From DATBIS01 sp036556805 (GTDB lineage Bacteria; Actinomycetota; UBA4738; HRBIN12), in NCBI GenBank assembly GCA_036556805.1, contig DATBIS010000094.1, positions 1-10,542 on the forward strand: 10,542 nt of DNA. The letters run 5' to 3'. The position numbers and the translations under genes are program-made. Numbering within the stretch: position 1 is the first letter of the stretch; each line of letters starts with the position of its first letter. The notes below the pieces were generated by a model. The model saw only the letters and a list, made by a program, of their open reading frames with translations, made no database searches and was not told where the DNA came from. Positions 1 through 5,511 of this stretch are shown here, one piece after another.

Positions 1-859
1 GGAGGGCCTCCGCGACCTGCTCGAGCCGGCGGCCGCGAAGGTGACGGCCGCGATGGGCGACGTCACGCTCGGCTCGATCCCGCCCGAGGCCGGAGCGATG
101 GGCGGCTTCCTCCAGCAGCTGTCTCCGCTCCTGCTGGGGGCCCAAGTGGGGGCGGTCCTCGGGTTCCTCGGGCAGCACGTGCTCGGGCAGTACGACGTCG
201 CGGTGCCGCGAAGCGGAACCGGCAAGCTCCTGTTCGTCGCGACGAACGTTGGGCGCTTCGAACGCGACTGGAGCCTCGACCCGACCGACTTCCGGACGTT
301 CGTGGCGCTGCACGAGGTCACGCACCGGTTCGAGTTCGCGAGGACCTGGGTGGGTCCGCGCTTTCGCGAGCTCCTGGACGACTTCATGTCCACGTTGCAG
401 ATCGACGTCGAGGGGATCCAGCGGCGGCTCTCCTCGCTCGACGCGTCCGACCCGCAAGCGATGCAAGCGCTGCTCGAGTCCGACGAGGGACTGTTCGGCT
501 CGGTGCTCGACGACGAGCAGCGGATCAAGCTCGGGCGCGTGCAGGCCTTCATGGCCGCGGCGGAGGGTTACGGCGACCACGTGGCGCACGGGCTCGGCCG
601 GTCGCTCCTGCCGACCTACACCCGCATCGAGGAGGCCATGCGCCGATACCGGGAGGACGAGCGCTCGGATCCCGTCTTCGAACGACTCCTTGGCGTCGAG
701 ATGAAGCGCGAGCAATACGCGCAAGGTCGCGCCTTCTGCGACGCGGTCGTGGAGCTCACCGACGAGGCCACGCTCGGCCGCATGTGGGCCGACCCCGAGG
801 CGCTCCCCTCGCTCCCGGAGATCGAGGAGCCTCGCCTGTGGCTCGCGAGGACCGTCTGA
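1..859 (+). CDS. DUF2342-family zinc metallopeptidase-like protein, 5' truncated by the window edge
   Basis: Predicted zinc-dependent metallopeptidase of the actinobacterial DUF2342 family, part of which is labelled 'coenzyme F420 biosynthesis associated'; no substrate is established to my knowledge. The frame (phase starting at base 2) is open to the left edge without a stop, so the true start lies outside and the GTG at 41 is probably internal. The HEVTH motif at bases 311-325 is the HExxH zinc site. The EGYGDH segment starting near base 563 fits the family's downstream third ligand (Glu). The stretch before HEVTH (GAQVGAVLGFLGQ, then YDVAVP) and the C-terminal part (KREQYAQGRAF, then the final W-x-A-R) also match my memory of the family. 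The last 22 bases overlap the next gene, so the two are probably co-transcribed and translationally coupled. Family call is confident; an F420 link is only inherited from the family name. Confidence 0.85.
   Translation, partial: EGLRDLLEPAAAKVTAAMGDVTLGSIPPEAGAMGGFLQQLSPLLLGAQVGAVLGFLGQHVLGQYDVAVPRSGTGKLLFVATNVGRFERDWSLDPTDFRTFVALHEVTHRFEFARTWVGPRFRELLDDFMSTLQIDVEGIQRRLSSLDASDPQAMQALLESDEGLFGSVLDDEQRIKLGRVQAFMAAAEGYGDHVAHGLGRSLLPTYTRIEEAMRRYREDERSDPVFERLLGVEMKREQYAQGRAFCDAVVELTDEATLGRMWADPEALPSLPEIEEPRLWLARTV
824..829 (+). promoter_or_regulatory. Ribosome binding site (GAGGAG) that sets the start of the toroid gene
   Basis: GAGGAG lies 8 bases before the GTG at 838, inside the end of the metallopeptidase gene. 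An earlier in-frame GTG at 784 has no comparable site and would add a Pro/Gly/Arg-rich, low-complexity N-terminus, so 838 is preferred. Confidence 0.7.
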
Positions 860-1845
860 CCTCGACTCCCCCTGCCGGCGGCCGCGAACGCGACCCCGCC
901 GTTCGGTGGCTGCTCTCGTCCGACGATCCCTCCGTCCGATTTCTCACGCTCACCGAGGTGCTCGGGCTCTCGCCCCATCGAGGGCGCGCACGCGAGGCGG
1001 CCAAAGCCCTGCTCCGGGGCAAGCGGATGCGCGCGCTCCTGCGCGGCCAGCGCAGGGACGGTGGCTTCGGGGTCCACGCGTATCGCAAGTGGTCGGGAGC
1101 GCACTGGCGCCTCATCTCGATGGTCGCGCTCGGAATCCCTGCCGGTGAGCCGCGGGCGGTCGCGGCCGCGGAGACCGTGCTTGCATGGTTGGGCCGGGCG
1201 AACGCGACGCGCGGGCACGCGACCGAGATCGCGGGTCGGTATCGCGTGTGCGCCTCGATGGAGGGCAACGCGGTGGGCGTGTGCTCCCGACTGGGGCTCG
1301 CGGAGGACGAGCGGGTCGCGGCGCTCGTCGACGGGCTCGTGCGGTGGCAGTGGCCCGACGGCGGCTGGAACTGCGACAAGAACCCCGAGGCGACGCATTC
1401 GTCGTTCAACGAGTCGCTCGTCACGGCGTGGGGTCTCGCCGAGTATCACGCGGCCACCGGCGACGATCGGGCGGGCGACGCGGCCGCTCGCGCGGGCGAG
1501 CTCTTCCTGCGGCACCGGGTCTTCCGGTCGGACCGAACCGGAGAGGTGATCAAACCCGTGTGGCTCGACCTTCGCTACCCGCCCTATTGGCACTACGGCC
1601 TGCTCCACGGCTTGCGAGTCCTCGGCGGGCTCGGCCTGCTGTCGGACCCGCGCGCCGCCGAGGCGTTGGACCTCGTCGAGGAGAAGCGGCTGCCCGACGG
1701 TCGCTGGAAGGTCGAAGGCCGCTACTGGACGCCGCTGCGCAACGCGGAGAGCAACGCCGACATCGTCGACTGGGGTCGCAGCGGCCCGAACGAGCTGGTG
1801 ACGCTCGAGGCTCTCCGCGTGCTCCGGCAGGCCGGTCGCTGGTGA
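838..1845 (+). CDS. Alpha/alpha-toroid protein of the prenyltransferase/squalene-cyclase fold, function unknown
   Basis: A 335-residue protein whose repeated helical-pair signatures match the terpenoid cyclase/protein prenyltransferase toroid. QW-like motifs are visible: Q-RRDGGFG near residues 71-78, QWPDGGWNCD at 171-180 and LPDGRW near 285-290. A conserved-looking middle region holds MEGNAVGVCSRLGL (141-154) and HSSFNESLVTAWGL (187-200), and the C-terminal part holds RNAESNADIVDWG (301-313). I see no DxDD motif of class II terpene cyclases, no signal peptide and no membrane segment, so it is probably cytosolic and not a classical squalene-hopene cyclase. Cys138, Cys149 and Cys179 could be structural or bind metal. 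The start at GTG 838 is set by a GAGGAG site and overlaps the metallopeptidase gene by 22 bases, implying joint expression. Fold call is fairly sure; enzymatic activity is unknown. Confidence 0.7.
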   Translation: MAREDRLTSTPPAGGRERDPAVRWLLSSDDPSVRFLTLTEVLGLSPHRGRAREAAKALLRGKRMRALLRGQRRDGGFGVHAYRKWSGAHWRLISMVALGIPAGEPRAVAAAETVLAWLGRANATRGHATEIAGRYRVCASMEGNAVGVCSRLGLAEDERVAALVDGLVRWQWPDGGWNCDKNPEATHSSFNESLVTAWGLAEYHAATGDDRAGDAAARAGELFLRHRVFRSDRTGEVIKPVWLDLRYPPYWHYGLLHGLRVLGGLGLLSDPRAAEALDLVEEKRLPDGRWKVEGRYWTPLRNAESNADIVDWGRSGPNELVTLEALRVLRQAGRW

Positions 1846-1860
1846 GCTTCCGGCGTCCGC

Positions 1861-1866
1861 TATCCT
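1861..1866 (+). promoter_or_regulatory. Candidate -10 box TATCCT for a leaderless or near-leaderless transcript
   Basis: TATCCT ends 9 bases before the ATG at 1876. A transcript starting 6-9 bases downstream would have almost no 5' leader, which fits the lack of any purine-rich ribosome site before this ATG. No convincing -35 hexamer is visible 16-18 bases upstream. Leaderless mRNAs with TAnnnT boxes are common in Actinomycetota. Confidence 0.45.
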
Positions 1867-1875
1867 GAGCGCGCC

Positions 1876-2661
1876 ATGGCCACGTCGGTGGGAGAGCTCG
1901 TCGCCGCCAGCGTCGTCGACCGGCGCGTGTGGGACGCGTACGGCGACCAGGCCGCGCCGGGCGTCTACGTCCTGGGGGTCCCCGGCCGGGCGTTGCCCTT
2001 CGTGGTGTCCCGCGCGTGGAAGGTCCCGACCGGCACGGTGGTCGAGGAGATCCGTCTGATCGGGCCCTCCGGGCGCACCGTCCACCGCTGGGGGCCCGCG
2101 CCGAGGCGCATGCGGGGGATGATGGACCTCACGGTCGAGGTGGACGCGCTCGAGGACGCCGTGCTCGACGAAACCGGCACGTTCGTCGCGTCGTTCATCA
2201 TCGACGACGTCATCGTCGGCGAGACCGAGTTCCCGGTGTACTTGCAGGCCTCGCCCACGAGCCTTCCGAAGGAGGTCGAGGACGGCTTCAAGCGCTCCGA
2301 CGTGATCTGGCTTGGCGTGGAGCACCACGGCCGCCGCAGCACGGTCCCTTCGTGGTTCGCGTACAAGGACGGCAAGGTCTTCGTGCTGTCGCAGAAGGAG
2401 CCCGGCCCGGACGAGCAGACGGTCCCCGGCATTCCCAACGCGAAGGAGCTCGTGCTGATCACCCGCCGGAAGCTCCGCGACACCGCGCTCGGCGAGTACT
2501 ACGCGACGTTCCGGCTCCTCGAGGGGGCGGAATGGGAGGCGGCCGCGAAACTCCTCGCCGACAAGCGCAAGAGCCGAGCCGGTGCCCCGAACGAGTCGAT
2601 CGCGCGGTGGCGCACGACGTGTCACATCGCGGAGCTCACCCCGGTCGTGCCGGGGACCTGA
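1876..2661 (+). CDS. Conserved-looking hypothetical protein, two beta-rich parts
   Basis: A 261-residue protein I cannot name. It has no signal peptide and no membrane segment. Residues about 25-125 are rich in alternating hydrophobic strands and end in FVASFIIDDVIVGETEFPVY, which looks like an immunoglobulin-like or similar beta sandwich. Residues about 130-258 hold VPSWFAYKDGKVFVLS, then VPGIPNAKELVLITRRK, which faintly resembles the FMN-binding split-barrel (pyridoxamine 5'-phosphate oxidase-like) pattern of a strand carrying W-x-x-x-x-x-G followed by a strand with consecutive basic residues. This resemblance is by eye only. The ATG at 1876 is 30 bases after the toroid gene and has no Shine-Dalgarno site; the TATCCT box upstream argues for its own leaderless promoter. 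The 3' end converges with aroF across a 3-base gap. Reality of the gene is supported by conserved-type codon use and a plausible protein, function is not. Confidence 0.75.
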   Translation: MATSVGELVAASVVDRRVWDAYGDQAAPGVYVLGVPGRALPFVVSRAWKVPTGTVVEEIRLIGPSGRTVHRWGPAPRRMRGMMDLTVEVDALEDAVLDETGTFVASFIIDDVIVGETEFPVYLQASPTSLPKEVEDGFKRSDVIWLGVEHHGRRSTVPSWFAYKDGKVFVLSQKEPGPDEQTVPGIPNAKELVLITRRKLRDTALGEYYATFRLLEGAEWEAAAKLLADKRKSRAGAPNESIARWRTTCHIAELTPVVPGT

Positions 2662-2664
2662 CGC

Positions 2665-3684
2665 CTACCGGTTGACCGGACGACCCAGCGCCTCGGCCAG
2701 GCGCGCGAGGTCTTCTCCGAGCTCGAGCATCTCTTGCGGCAGCAGCGCCTGCTGGCCGTCGCAGAGCGCGTGCTCGGGATCGGGGTGCACGTCGATCATC
2801 ACCGCATCGGCGCCGGCGGCGACGGCCGCGCGCGCCATCGGTGCCACGAGATGCCGTTTCCCTACCGCGTGGGAGGGGTCGACCATCACCGGCAGGTGGG
2901 TCTCCGCCTGCGCGGCAGCCATCCCGGCGAGGTCGAGCGTGTTCCGCGTCGAGGGCTCGAAGGTCCGAATCCCGCGTTCGCACAGGATGATCTCGGAGTT
3001 CCCCCGTTGGGCGATGTACTCGGCGGCCTGCAGCCACTCCTCCACGGTCATCGCGAGCCCGCGTTTCAGCATCACGGGCTTGTTCGCGAGGCCGACCTCC
3101 TTCAGCAGCTCGAAGTTCTGCGCGTTGCGCGTGCCCACGCGGACGCAGTCCGCGATCTCCGCCACGTGCTGAACTTGGGAGACATCGACGACCTCCACGA
3201 CGATCGGCAGCCCGGTCGCGCGGCGACACTCGGCGAGCACCTCGAGCCCCTCCTCGCCCAGGCCCTGGAACGAGTAGGGGGACGTCCTGGGCTTGTAGAC
3301 GTCTCCGCGAAGGATCGTTGCGCCGGAGGCCTTCGCGGCCTTGGTCGCGGCCATCGCCTGTTCCTCCGACTCGACGGCACAGGGACCGGCGATGATCGTG
3401 AACGAGTCGCGGCCCACGGCGGTCGTGCCCACCTTCACCATCGTGGGGCGCGGGTGCAGGTCGCGCGCCACCATCTTGTAGGGCTTGCCGATCTGGATGA
3501 CGTGGTCGACGCCGGTCAGCTGGTGAAACGGGATGACCTGGAACCGCTCGGTGTCGCCGACGAGGCCGATGATCGTATGGACGGTGCCGCGCGAGACGAA
3601 GGCCTCGCCGCCCGCTGCACGCACGCGTTCGGCGACGGCCTCGATCTCCGCCTCGGTGGCGTCCGCCTTCATCACGACGACCAT
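2665..3684 (-). CDS. aroF: 3-deoxy-7-phosphoheptulonate (DAHP) synthase, type I-beta with N-terminal ferredoxin-like domain
   Basis: Condenses phosphoenolpyruvate and erythrose 4-phosphate to DAHP, the first step of aromatic amino acid synthesis, in the cytosol. The 339-residue length and layout match the Thermotoga-type I-beta enzyme: residues 1-75 form the small ferredoxin-like regulatory domain and the rest is the TIM barrel. Visible motifs are AGPCAVES (99-106, metal-ligand Cys102), KPRTSP (131-136), GTRNAQN (184-190), LKRG (206-209), CERGIRTFE (235-243), DPSHAVGKR (269-277, His272) and CDGQQAL (308-314, Asp309). Position 298, a metal-ligand Glu in the Thermotoga enzyme as I recall it, is Asp here. 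The ATG at 3684 has GAGGAG five bases upstream. In this family the N-terminal domain gives feedback inhibition by aromatic amino acids. A Phe-rich leader frame upstream suggests attenuation as well. The gene is alone on its strand here, divergent from upp. Confidence 0.95.
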   Translation of the reverse strand: MVVVMKADATEAEIEAVAERVRAAGGEAFVSRGTVHTIIGLVGDTERFQVIPFHQLTGVDHVIQIGKPYKMVARDLHPRPTMVKVGTTAVGRDSFTIIAGPCAVESEEQAMAATKAAKASGATILRGDVYKPRTSPYSFQGLGEEGLEVLAECRRATGLPIVVEVVDVSQVQHVAEIADCVRVGTRNAQNFELLKEVGLANKPVMLKRGLAMTVEEWLQAAEYIAQRGNSEIILCERGIRTFEPSTRNTLDLAGMAAAQAETHLPVMVDPSHAVGKRHLVAPMARAAVAAGADAVMIDVHPDPEHALCDGQQALLPQEMLELGEDLARLAEALGRPVNR

Positions 3685-3689
3685 GCGAT

Positions 3690-3695
3690 CTCCTC
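3690..3695 (-). promoter_or_regulatory. Ribosome binding site of aroF (GAGGAG)
   Basis: GAGGAG on the minus strand lies 5 bases before the aroF ATG. It sits just after the minus-strand CTTCG element at 3711-3707, which can pair with CGAAG at 3753-3749. Folding of the leader could therefore affect access to this site as well as transcription. Confidence 0.7.
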
Positions 3696-3719
3696 GTCCT
3701 CGGCCCCGAAGACCGAACG

Positions 3720-3742
3720 ACCCCGGGTTCCTCGCCCGGGGT
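3720..3742 (-). terminator. Perfect 8-bp GC hairpin in the aroF leader, possible attenuator stem
   Basis: The arms ACCCCGGG and CCCGGGGT are perfectly complementary with a 7-base loop. The stem is very strong but lacks a following T-run on either strand. Its place between a leader frame and aroF suggests an attenuation stem; actinobacterial terminators often lack U-tracts. It could instead be a structural spacer. Confidence 0.4.
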
Positions 3743-3768
3743 CCCTGGCTTCGACGTCGTCCAGGCGT

Positions 3769-3831
3769 CTAGGCCGGGGGCACCTCCTCATCGGCGAACA
3801 CGAAGCGGAAGACGCGCTGCATGCCGGTCAT
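3769..3831 (-). CDS. Putative Phe-rich leader peptide upstream of aroF (20 aa)
   Basis: A short frame reading ATG-ACC-GGC-ATG... to TAG, encoding 20 residues with the core VFRFVFADEE. Three TTC Phe codons fall at positions 8, 10 and 12. GGGAG at 3844-3840 on the minus strand lies 8 bases before the ATG, a good ribosome site for so short a frame. The frame ends 84 bases before aroF, and the gap contains alternative hairpins. In Corynebacterium glutamicum, aroF is known to be preceded by a Phe-containing leader (aroR) that works by ribosome-mediated attenuation; this looks like an independent or distant counterpart. When charged tRNA-Phe is scarce the ribosome would stall here, changing the downstream fold and raising aroF expression. 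It could also be a chance frame: no strong promoter was found upstream, and the best -35/-10-like pair (TTGCCG-N17-CAGAAT) would start transcription inside the frame. Confidence 0.5.
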   Translation of the reverse strand: MTGMQRVFRFVFADEEVPPA

Positions 3832-3859
3832 TCTGCGCGCTCCCGATCCGATCGGCAAG

Positions 3860-3889
3860 CGAGGCCCGGCGACGGGCGAACGGGCCTCG
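3860..3889. repeat. Perfect 9-bp inverted repeat with 12-bp spacer, candidate operator between aroF and upp
   Basis: CGAGGCCCG at 3860-3868 and CGGGCCTCG at 3881-3889 are perfect reverse complements. The repeat ends 3 bases before the upp -10 box, so it covers the -35 region of upp. The core GGCCCG/CGGGCC recurs with an 11-bp spacer around the -10 box of the nucleoside importer. It may bind a dimeric repressor. On the minus strand it could also fold as RNA if the aroF leader transcript begins further upstream. Confidence 0.5.
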
Positions 3890-3892
3890 GGC

Positions 3893-3898
3893 TAGGAT
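3893..3898 (+). promoter_or_regulatory. Candidate -10 box TAGGAT of upp (leaderless arrangement)
   Basis: TAGGAT ends 6 bases before the GTG start at 3905, the spacing typical of leaderless actinobacterial promoters with a TAnnnT box. The same bases include AGGA, 7 bases before the start, so they could instead act as a weak ribosome binding site; the two readings cannot be separated from sequence alone. Confidence 0.45.
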
Positions 3899-3904
3899 GC
3901 GCCC

Positions 3905-4525
3905 GTGACGCTCACGGTGCTCGAGCATCCGCTCGCCGAAGACATCCTCGCGAGGCTTCGCAGCAAGGAGACCGGGCCGGCCGAGTTCCGCGCGCTGACC
4001 CGTCGGCTGGGAGCGCTGCTCGTGACCGAGGGCACCCGCGCGCTCCCCACGGAGGCCGTCGCCGTCCAGACGCCGCTCGAAGAGGCGAAGGGCCGGTCGT
4101 TGGTGGGCGGCCTCGTCGCGATCCCCGTGCTCCGGGCGGGCCTCGGGCTGCTCGACGCCGTCACCGACCTCTACCCCTGGGCCGTGGTGGGCTACCTCGG
4201 CATGGAGCGCGACGAGATCACGCTCGAACCTCGCGACTACTACGCGAAGCTGCCGCCGATGGCCGGATGCACGGCGCTCGTGCTGGACCCGATGCTCGCG
4301 ACCGGCGGCTCCGGGTCGGCCGCCTGCAAGTACGTGAAGGCCGCCGGCCCGGACGCGGTGGTCTTCCTCTGCGTGGTCGCGGCACCCGAGGGCGTGCAGA
4401 GGATGCAGGCCGACCATCCCGACGTCCCGATCATCGCCGCCGCGCTCGACCGCGAGCTGAACGACCAGGGGTTCATCCTGCCCGGGCTCGGCGACTTCGG
4501 AGACCGGTTGCACGGCACGGTGTAA
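3905..4525 (+). CDS. upp: Uracil phosphoribosyltransferase
   Basis: Converts uracil and PRPP to UMP and pyrophosphate in pyrimidine salvage, in the cytosol. At 206 residues it has the usual family length. The PRPP-binding loop VLDPMLATGGSGSA (126-139) and the C-terminal uracil-binding region GFILPGLGDFGDRLHGT (189-205) are intact. VLRAGLG (75-81) and the YYAKLP segment (112-117) also fit the family. The GTG start is favoured by the TAGGAT box six bases upstream. It converges with the nucleoside importer operon across a 12-base gap, too short for a dedicated terminator. Import plus salvage is a sensible functional pairing: nucleosides taken up and cleaved to uracil would be reclaimed here. An inverted repeat over its promoter suggests repression by a DNA-binding dimer. 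Confidence 0.96.
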   Translation: MTLTVLEHPLAEDILARLRSKETGPAEFRALTRRLGALLVTEGTRALPTEAVAVQTPLEEAKGRSLVGGLVAIPVLRAGLGLLDAVTDLYPWAVVGYLGMERDEITLEPRDYYAKLPPMAGCTALVLDPMLATGGSGSAACKYVKAAGPDAVVFLCVVAAPEGVQRMQADHPDVPIIAAALDRELNDQGFILPGLGDFGDRLHGTV

Positions 4526-4537
4526 CCGAGTCCCACC

Positions 4538-5509
4538 CTACACGCCCCCGGCGCTTTCGTATGCGCGGCCGGCGGCGGCGGGCGGACGCACGCGCCCCAC
4601 GAACCCCGCGAGCACGACGATGGTCACGACGTACGGCGTCATGCGGATGAAGTTGTCCGGAATCTCCCGGATGAGCGGCGCGTCGGCGAGCCGAAGAGGG
4701 ATCGCCTGCGCGAACCCGAACAGGAACGCCGCCCACATGAGCCGCTTCGGGTTCCAGTTCGACAGGATCAGCGCGGCGAGCGCGATGAACCCGAGGCCGA
4801 GCGTCTGCCCCTCGCGCCAGTTGTAGACGACCTCGACGGACAGGAACGCGCCCGAGAGACCGGCGAACGCGCCGGAGAGCAGCACACCGACGTAGCGCAG
4901 CGGCGCCACGCGAACGCCGAGGGACCGCGTGGCCTCCGGGTTCTCGCCCGCCGACCGCAGGCGGAGTCCCCACCTCGTCCGGTAGAGGACGAACGTCACC
5001 GGGATCACGACGAGGAACGCCACCGGCACCACCGGGGACAGACCGCTGAACGCGCGCCCGAGACCCCACGGCAAGCTCGAGAGGCCCGGGATGTCCCACG
5101 GGGTCAGGTGCGGCTGTCCGGGATCGGACTGCGTCGCCTGCCCGAAGAAGAGCGTCGAGAGGAACCTCGCAAGCCCGATCGCCACGAGGTTGATCACGAC
5201 GCCCGACACGATCTGGTCGACGCGGAACGTGATCGTCGCCAGGGCGTGCACCAGCGCGAACAACGCGCCGCACGCCATCCCGAACAGCAGGCCCAGGATC
5301 GGGCCCATCGGGACGCCCAAGCCGAGCTTCGTGGAGAAGTAGTAGGTGCCGAACGATCCCGTCACCGTGCCGACGACCATCAAGCCCTCGAGGCCGATGT
5401 TCACGATGCCGGACCGCTCGCTGAAGAGGCCGCCGATGCCCGTGAGGTAGATGACGGTGTAGTACGTGAACGCGATCTGCACCGCGACCGCGATGTCTTC
5501 GAAGGGCAT
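4538..5509 (-). CDS. Nucleoside ABC transporter permease (second permease of the BMP-type importer)
   Basis: Integral membrane permease of the BPD_transp_2 superfamily, in the branch that works with BMP-family lipoproteins to import nucleosides (NupC/YufQ-like). The 323 residues contain many hydrophobic segments. The signature VNIGLEGLM at 36-44 is characteristic of this branch, as is the later coupling region around R-S-A-G-E-N-P-E-A-T-R-S-L-G-V (about 196-210). The ATG at 5509 lies 2 bases after the stop of the upstream permease, with GGAGG ten bases before it. This is the last gene of the operon and ends 12 bases from the end of upp. Substrate is inferred from family and from the neighbouring uracil salvage gene; purine versus pyrimidine preference cannot be read from the sequence. 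Confidence 0.92.
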   Translation of the reverse strand: MPFEDIAVAVQIAFTYYTVIYLTGIGGLFSERSGIVNIGLEGLMVVGTVTGSFGTYYFSTKLGLGVPMGPILGLLFGMACGALFALVHALATITFRVDQIVSGVVINLVAIGLARFLSTLFFGQATQSDPGQPHLTPWDIPGLSSLPWGLGRAFSGLSPVVPVAFLVVIPVTFVLYRTRWGLRLRSAGENPEATRSLGVRVAPLRYVGVLLSGAFAGLSGAFLSVEVVYNWREGQTLGLGFIALAALILSNWNPKRLMWAAFLFGFAQAIPLRLADAPLIREIPDNFIRMTPYVVTIVVLAGFVGRVRPPAAAGRAYESAGGV

Positions 5510-5511
5510 CG

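Larger units (their letters stand above)
3685..3768 (-). promoter_or_regulatory. Candidate aroF attenuator between the leader frame and aroF
   Basis: The 84 bases between the stop of the Phe-rich leader frame and aroF can form several competing pairings on the minus-strand transcript. (a) GCTTCG at 3806-3801, spanning the second Phe codon of the leader, is perfectly complementary to CGAAGC at 3753-3748. (b) CGAAG at 3753-3749 is also complementary to CTTCG at 3711-3707, near the aroF ribosome site. (c) CCTGG at 3765-3761 pairs with CCAGG at 3748-3744, which shares base 3748 with element (a) and directly adjoins it. (d) A strong hairpin at 3742-3720 sits between. Mutually exclusive pairing involving control codons is the hallmark of ribosome-mediated attenuation. 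No U-run follows the hairpin, so classical intrinsic termination is not assured. No energies were computed. Confidence 0.45.

Noticed and set aside
41..43. GTG as start of the metallopeptidase gene.
   Set aside because: The frame is open to the window edge, the preceding residues fit the family, and no ribosome site precedes the GTG.
616..2625. A very long open frame on the minus strand (669 codons) opposite three plus-strand genes.
   Set aside because: The translation is an Arg/Ala/His/Asp-rich mixture with no family motifs. The plus strand holds recognisable proteins, so this is a by-product of GC-rich third positions.
2671..2682. CCGG-TTGA-CCGG mini hairpin near the aroF stop as a terminator.
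   Set aside because: Only four base pairs, no T-run, and it lies within the last codons of aroF.
4526..4537. Bidirectional terminator between upp and the permease gene.
   Set aside because: The 12-base gap has no inverted repeat and no T-run.
2734..4650. A 638-codon plus-strand open frame spanning the aroF antisense strand and part of upp.
   Set aside because: It is low-complexity and Arg/His/Gly-rich, and it overlaps two well-identified genes in other frames.
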